A DNA stretch of 43,658 nucleotides from Companilactobacillus mindensis DSM 14500. Lineage in GTDB: Bacteria > Bacillota > Bacilli > Lactobacillales > Lactobacillaceae. The position numbers were made by a program, and so were the translations under genes. Shown here piece after piece: positions 40,642 through 43,658 of the stretch (positions within the stretch are counted from its first letter, which is position 1; each line of letters begins with the position of its first letter). The stretch lies in NCBI RefSeq assembly GCF_001434275.1, contig NZ_AZEZ01000025.1, positions 1 through 43,658 on the forward strand, given 5' to 3'. The notes beneath the pieces were generated by a model, which was not told where the DNA came from, searched no databases, and saw nothing but the letters and a program-made list of their open reading frames with translations.

Positions 40642-40678
40642 AAAAAACGTATTGCAAATTATCTGCAATACGTTTTAG
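40642..40678 (-). terminator. Terminator after the SDR-like gene
   Basis: AAAACGTATTGCA pairs with TGCAATACGTTTT around a 7-nt loop, with a T run on the minus strand. Confidence 0.88.
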
Positions 40679-40717
40679 TTTATTTTTATTAAAACCGGTT
40701 TGCTCCACTCTCTAGTT

Positions 40718-41326
40718 CTAAGCGTCGATCTCGTCATTTTCAATTTCTTTGAGTCCTAAAGTAACGTTTTCTTTAGAATTCTCAACAGCATCGAGTCCAA
40801 CCAAAGCAACCATATCAACTGGAATACTGTGGTATTCTTCAGTACTGTCGATTTTGTCATCATCAGTGACCATGGTTGTTGGTCTCAAAATAACTGTTCT
40901 GAATTTACGCTTGTTCAAATTATCTTCAGCGTCACGTTTCGTTTGGATGTAACGTTTGTTAGCACCAGGAATATCGTCAGCCGAGATATAAACGAAAACT
41001 GGAACATTATTTTCTTCTGCGGCATCAGCAATGTTTAGAGCGCTTTGGTAATTGACCTTTTCAAAAGTTAAATTCTCATTAGGTTGTTCCTTGTATTCAC
41101 CGATCGTATCAACTACTACGTCAGCATCCTTTAAATTCTCAGCCCAGAAGCCTTTTGACAAAGCATTACCAATCTTCCATTCTACTTTGTTGTACCATGA
41201 TTCGTTGCCCAATGGTTCACCAGTTCTTGAAACACTGACAACCTTGTCGCCATTTTCAATAAATTGTTTAGCAAATTCTCCACCTACGAAGCCATTTGCT
41301 CCAAAAATTACTACTTTCTTTGCCAT
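40718..41326 (-). CDS. NAD(P)-binding Rossmann protein (atypical SDR/NmrA-like)
   Basis: 202 residues. The N-terminal nucleotide-binding motif is VVIFGANGFVGGEF (GxxGxxG at 9-15). The family core continues with DVVVDTIGEY, FVYISADDIPG and YIQTKRDAEDNL, where Tyr and Lys match the SDR active-site spacing. It is close to YwnB/YtfG-type NAD-binding proteins that act as oxidoreductases or redox sensors. GAGGAA precedes the ATG. It follows the aldo/keto reductase by 33 nt, so they form a small redox operon. The substrate is unknown. Confidence 0.85.
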   Translation of the reverse strand: MAKKVVIFGANGFVGGEFAKQFIENGDKVVSVSRTGEPLGNESWYNKVEWKIGNALSKGFWAENLKDADVVVDTIGEYKEQPNENLTFEKVNYQSALNIADAAEENNVPVFVYISADDIPGANKRYIQTKRDAEDNLNKRKFRTVILRPTTMVTDDDKIDSTEEYHSIPVDMVALVGLDAVENSKENVTLGLKEIENDEIDA

Positions 41327-41359
41327 AATTAAGATTCCTCTTTCAATTAATTAACAATT

Positions 41360-42280
41360 CTATGCAAAATCAGCGAATGCCTCATCAATTGCGTGATAAT
41401 CGCTGTTTCTTAATTCAACATCAAGTGCTTTTACATTTTGTTCAACTTGTTCTGGTTTTCTCGCACCAGGAATGACGATTGAAATATCGGGATTCTTCAT
41501 GTACCATGCCAAAATAACTTGGGCAACGCTAGCTTCGTATTTGTCAGCTATCTTGCGTACTTGTTCAACGGCTGCCAATAAATCAGTATATTGAGCCTCA
41601 GTATACTGACTAAATTTCTTATGATCGGCGGCACTGTATTTACCAGTCAACAAACCTGATGCTAGTGGGAAATAAGGCACAAAGGAAATATTGTTTGCTC
41701 TTAAATATGGGAACAATTCACTTTCCGCATTCCGATGTACCAAACTGTAGTTATCTTCAACAATATCAACCAAACCATCCTTGTTGGCTTCCTTGATTTG
41801 ATCCAATGAAAAGTTTGAAACGCCGATTGCTCTAATCTTGCCAGCTTTTTTGAGTTCATTCAAAGCTCTGACAGCCTCATCCTTAGGTGTCGTTTCATCA
41901 GGAAAATGGATGTAAAAGATATCGATATAATCAGTTTTGAGTCGCTTTAAAGCCGAATCGACCGCTGCCTTTAAAAATTTTGGACTATTATTATTTTTCA
42001 AATCATTATCTGGATCTTGAGCGGCTTTAGTAGCGATCACTAATTTACTGCGATCATAATCCTGAATAACATCGCCAATGATCTCTTCTGAACGCCCTAA
42101 ACCATACATATAGGCCGTATCCAGAGTCGTTATTCCACTGTCAATAGCTTTCTTAACAACGGCATAACCATCCTCGTCCTTTAAATTATCGAATAAATTG
42201 TGGCCACCAACTTTATTAGTTCCAAGGCCAATCTTTTTGCTAGTTACTTCTGTGTTGCCAATTTTTATCAAATTATTCAT
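41360..42280 (-). CDS. Aldo/keto reductase
   Basis: 306-residue NADPH-dependent reductase with the AKR TIM-barrel. The catalytic tetrad is visible: Asp54 and Tyr59 in TLDTAYMYG, Lys85 in VIATKAA, and His125 in IFYIHFPD. GVSNFSLDQIK and SIVIPGARKPEQVEQN (cofactor site) are also present. AGGAGG lies upstream of the ATG. It is the first gene of a two-gene unit with the SDR-like protein. It probably reduces small aldehydes or ketones; the substrate is not assignable. Confidence 0.9.
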   Translation of the reverse strand: MNNLIKIGNTEVTSKKIGLGTNKVGGHNLFDNLKDEDGYAVVKKAIDSGITTLDTAYMYGLGRSEEIIGDVIQDYDRSKLVIATKAAQDPDNDLKNNNSPKFLKAAVDSALKRLKTDYIDIFYIHFPDETTPKDEAVRALNELKKAGKIRAIGVSNFSLDQIKEANKDGLVDIVEDNYSLVHRNAESELFPYLRANNISFVPYFPLASGLLTGKYSAADHKKFSQYTEAQYTDLLAAVEQVRKIADKYEASVAQVILAWYMKNPDISIVIPGARKPEQVEQNVKALDVELRNSDYHAIDEAFADFA

Positions 42281-42344
42281 GTATTTTAAGACCTCCTAAC
42301 TTTGAAACCGTTATCTTCATAATAGCTCAATTAGGGCAAAAAAA

Positions 42345-42375
42345 ATAAGATTATGCATAATTTACATAATCTTAT
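42345..42375 (-). terminator. Terminator after the EamA transporter
   Basis: ATAAGATTATG pairs with CATAATCTTAT around a 9-nt loop, with eight T on the minus strand. Confidence 0.88.
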
Positions 42376-42385
42376 CGATAATATT

Positions 42386-43495
42386 TTAATCTTCAGAAGG
42401 TAATTCTTGACCTTCACGTTCAGATTCAAGTTTATTGCGAACCGCTGCTTCGGTAGCTTTTCTATGTTTAGCAAGTTCACTATTTTCAATTTTGTCTTTA
42501 ACAACTTCCAATTCGTCTACTTCTTGATGAGCCTCAGGGTTATTACGTCTGAAGATTGCCATAACGCTGTATGCAATATTTTCGCCCATAAGTGTGATCA
42601 AAGAACCGAGTAAAATAACTACGATACCGATAATAGTATTAGCCGTCATAGCTTCACCAAGTATCAACAAAGCTAATACTGGAGCCAAAGCTGGTTTAAC
42701 TAAGAAGATCAAGGAAGCCTGTAAAATACCGACTTTTTCCATTGACACAAAGTACAAACCAAAAGCCACACCAGTAACTAAGATTGAGATGTAAAGCAAT
42801 AGTGGCAAGTTTTGTAACGTGATTCCCTTGAAGAAAGGAATGTTAGCAAATTCCGCATAATTACTTGGAATCATTCGTGAAACGGCTGGAATGTGGCTGA
42901 TACCCATCAAAACGCCGAGTTCAGTTGAACCGAACAAGAAAGCTAAACATGTCATAGATAATCCGTTCAAACCGATCTTGTTACCATTGACACGTGACAT
43001 AACGCCGTACAAACCAAAGATAACTGACGAGATCAAACCGAGAATAATTCCCATCGCACCAGTTAGGTGGAATGGATTGATGATGATCAAAAGACCAACC
43101 AATGTTAAAATCAATGCTAAAACGTTAGTTCTTGATAATTTTTCTTTGAGGAACACAAAACCAATGATCAAACCGAAGATTGGGTTGGCACTCAACATGA
43201 TGGCAATGACTGATGCCTTAGCCATACCGATTGAGATTTGATAGAGCGTCATACTCAAAACTACAATGACAAATCCTGTCAAAGCAATTCTGCCCCAGTC
43301 CCCTTTAGAAATTTTTACATTGTTCTTTCTTAGGTAAAGAATTGTAAATGGTAGTAAGGCCAATCCACCGATCAAGAATCGAATGAAGTTCAACTCGATT
43401 GGATTGAATTGGTTACCAGCGATTTTTAAAGCAATTTCCATTGAACTGAATAAAAATGTTGGTATTAATATGTATAGAAAACCTTTAAAATTCAA
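42386..43495 (-). CDS. EamA/DMT-family transporter
   Basis: 369 residues with ten membrane spans in two EamA halves (about 1-140 and 150-310), the drug/metabolite transporter layout. Features: PTFLFSSMEIALKIAG, NFIRFLIGGLALLP, and PVLALLILGEAM. A charged C-terminal tail of about 55 residues (RRNNPEAHQEVDELEVV...) is unusual and could be cytoplasmic and regulatory. The start is TTG 43495; GGGGA is 14 nt upstream, rather far, so the start is uncertain. It is a single-gene unit ended by the hairpin at 42345. The substrate (amino acid or metabolite export is common) is unknown. Confidence 0.85.
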   Translation of the reverse strand: MNFKGFLYILIPTFLFSSMEIALKIAGNQFNPIELNFIRFLIGGLALLPFTILYLRKNNVKISKGDWGRIALTGFVIVVLSMTLYQISIGMAKASVIAIMLSANPIFGLIIGFVFLKEKLSRTNVLALILTLVGLLIIINPFHLTGAMGIILGLISSVIFGLYGVMSRVNGNKIGLNGLSMTCLAFLFGSTELGVLMGISHIPAVSRMIPSNYAEFANIPFFKGITLQNLPLLLYISILVTGVAFGLYFVSMEKVGILQASLIFLVKPALAPVLALLILGEAMTANTIIGIVVILLGSLITLMGENIAYSVMAIFRRNNPEAHQEVDELEVVKDKIENSELAKHRKATEAAVRNKLESEREGQELPSED

Positions 43496-43604
43496 AACTT
43501 AATTTCATCCCCATTTTTTGTTAGTGAATATGTTTAGTGTACTCTCATATTTGGGGTCCAAAAAATGAAAGTGTTTCCAATTTCAAAAAATTATTTTGTT
43601 AGAT

Positions 43605-43658
43605 GGTTCACTGCCGTCTTCCATGAAATTCTGGTGGACGCTGGAACGCTGTGAGAGC
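43605..43658 (+). repeat. Structured interspersed element, copy G (cut by window end)
   Basis: The first 54 nt of a copy: GGTTCACTGCCGTCTTCC, then ATGAAATTCTGGTGGA and CGCTGGAACGCTGTGAG. The rest lies outside the window. It is 110 nt upstream of, and divergent from, the EamA gene. Confidence 0.85.

Noticed and set aside
1-43658. CRISPR arrays, tRNA or rRNA genes, prophage, intact IS elements
   Set aside because: I saw no regularly spaced repeats, cloverleaf genes, rRNA sequence, phage structural genes or transposase frames.

Overview
The window looks like low-GC chromosomal DNA of a lactic acid bacterium in the Lactobacillaceae. The pointers are a complete dlt operon with the small dltX gene, a B. 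subtilis-like OpuA osmoprotectant transporter, a WxL-domain protein, an S-layer-anchor (SLAP) protein, a DegV/DUF1836 pair, and HrtBA- and LmrCD-type exporters. I lean towards the Companilactobacillus group; that is inference from gene content only. I recognised no tRNA, rRNA, CRISPR array, prophage or intact insertion sequence.

Layout. 1-748: gene-free, with two inverted copies (A, B) of a structured repeat around a hairpin. 749-4813 (minus): Rgg-type regulator, then opuAA-opuAB-opuAC. 5250-9654 (minus): dltX-dltA-dltB-dltC-dltD. 9655-10534: gene-free, with an orphan terminator. 10535-13459 (plus): WxL protein, SGNH hydrolase, GntR regulator. 13460-13978: repeat copies C and D between two convergent gntR genes. 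13979-19457 (minus): trehalose locus (treR, EIIA, frameshifted treP, treA, second gntR). 19799-23799 (minus): marR and a heterodimeric ABC exporter. 23945-24484 (plus): GNAT acetyltransferase. 24698-26902 (minus): membrane diguanylate cyclase, RelP-like alarmone synthetase, small unknown gene. 26943-29730: divergent codA/codB. 29884-31904: divergent MFS pump and PadR regulator. 31905-32451: repeat copy F. 32452-33300: SLAP protein. 33366-34754 (minus): DUF1836 gene and degV. 34885-38081 (minus): two paralogous amino-acid permeases, one internally deleted. 38185-40611: TetR and hrtBA-like exporter. 40718-43495 (minus): SDR-like protein, aldo/keto reductase, EamA transporter. The window ends inside repeat copy G.

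How the genes work together. Most of the window serves envelope maintenance and stress: D-alanylation of teichoic acids (dlt), osmolyte import (opuA), two secreted surface proteins, drug or haem export, pyrimidine salvage and trehalose use. Regulation is visible in the DNA: HutC-type operators of the form GTnTAnAC in the treA, treR and SGNH promoters, a cre site upstream of treR, palindromes around marR and the ABC operon, and a folded leader before codB.

The most interesting signal is an interspersed element of about 165-175 nt, present in seven full, deleted or cut-off copies (A-G). Its ends form a long stem enclosing two hairpins, giving a three-way junction. All three helices change sequence between copies while staying paired. 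Every copy whose upstream gene is visible on its own strand (B-F) lies in sense orientation shortly after the stop codon of a regulator or signalling gene. This fits a mobile 3'-UTR RNA element or a repeated small RNA that I cannot match to a described family.
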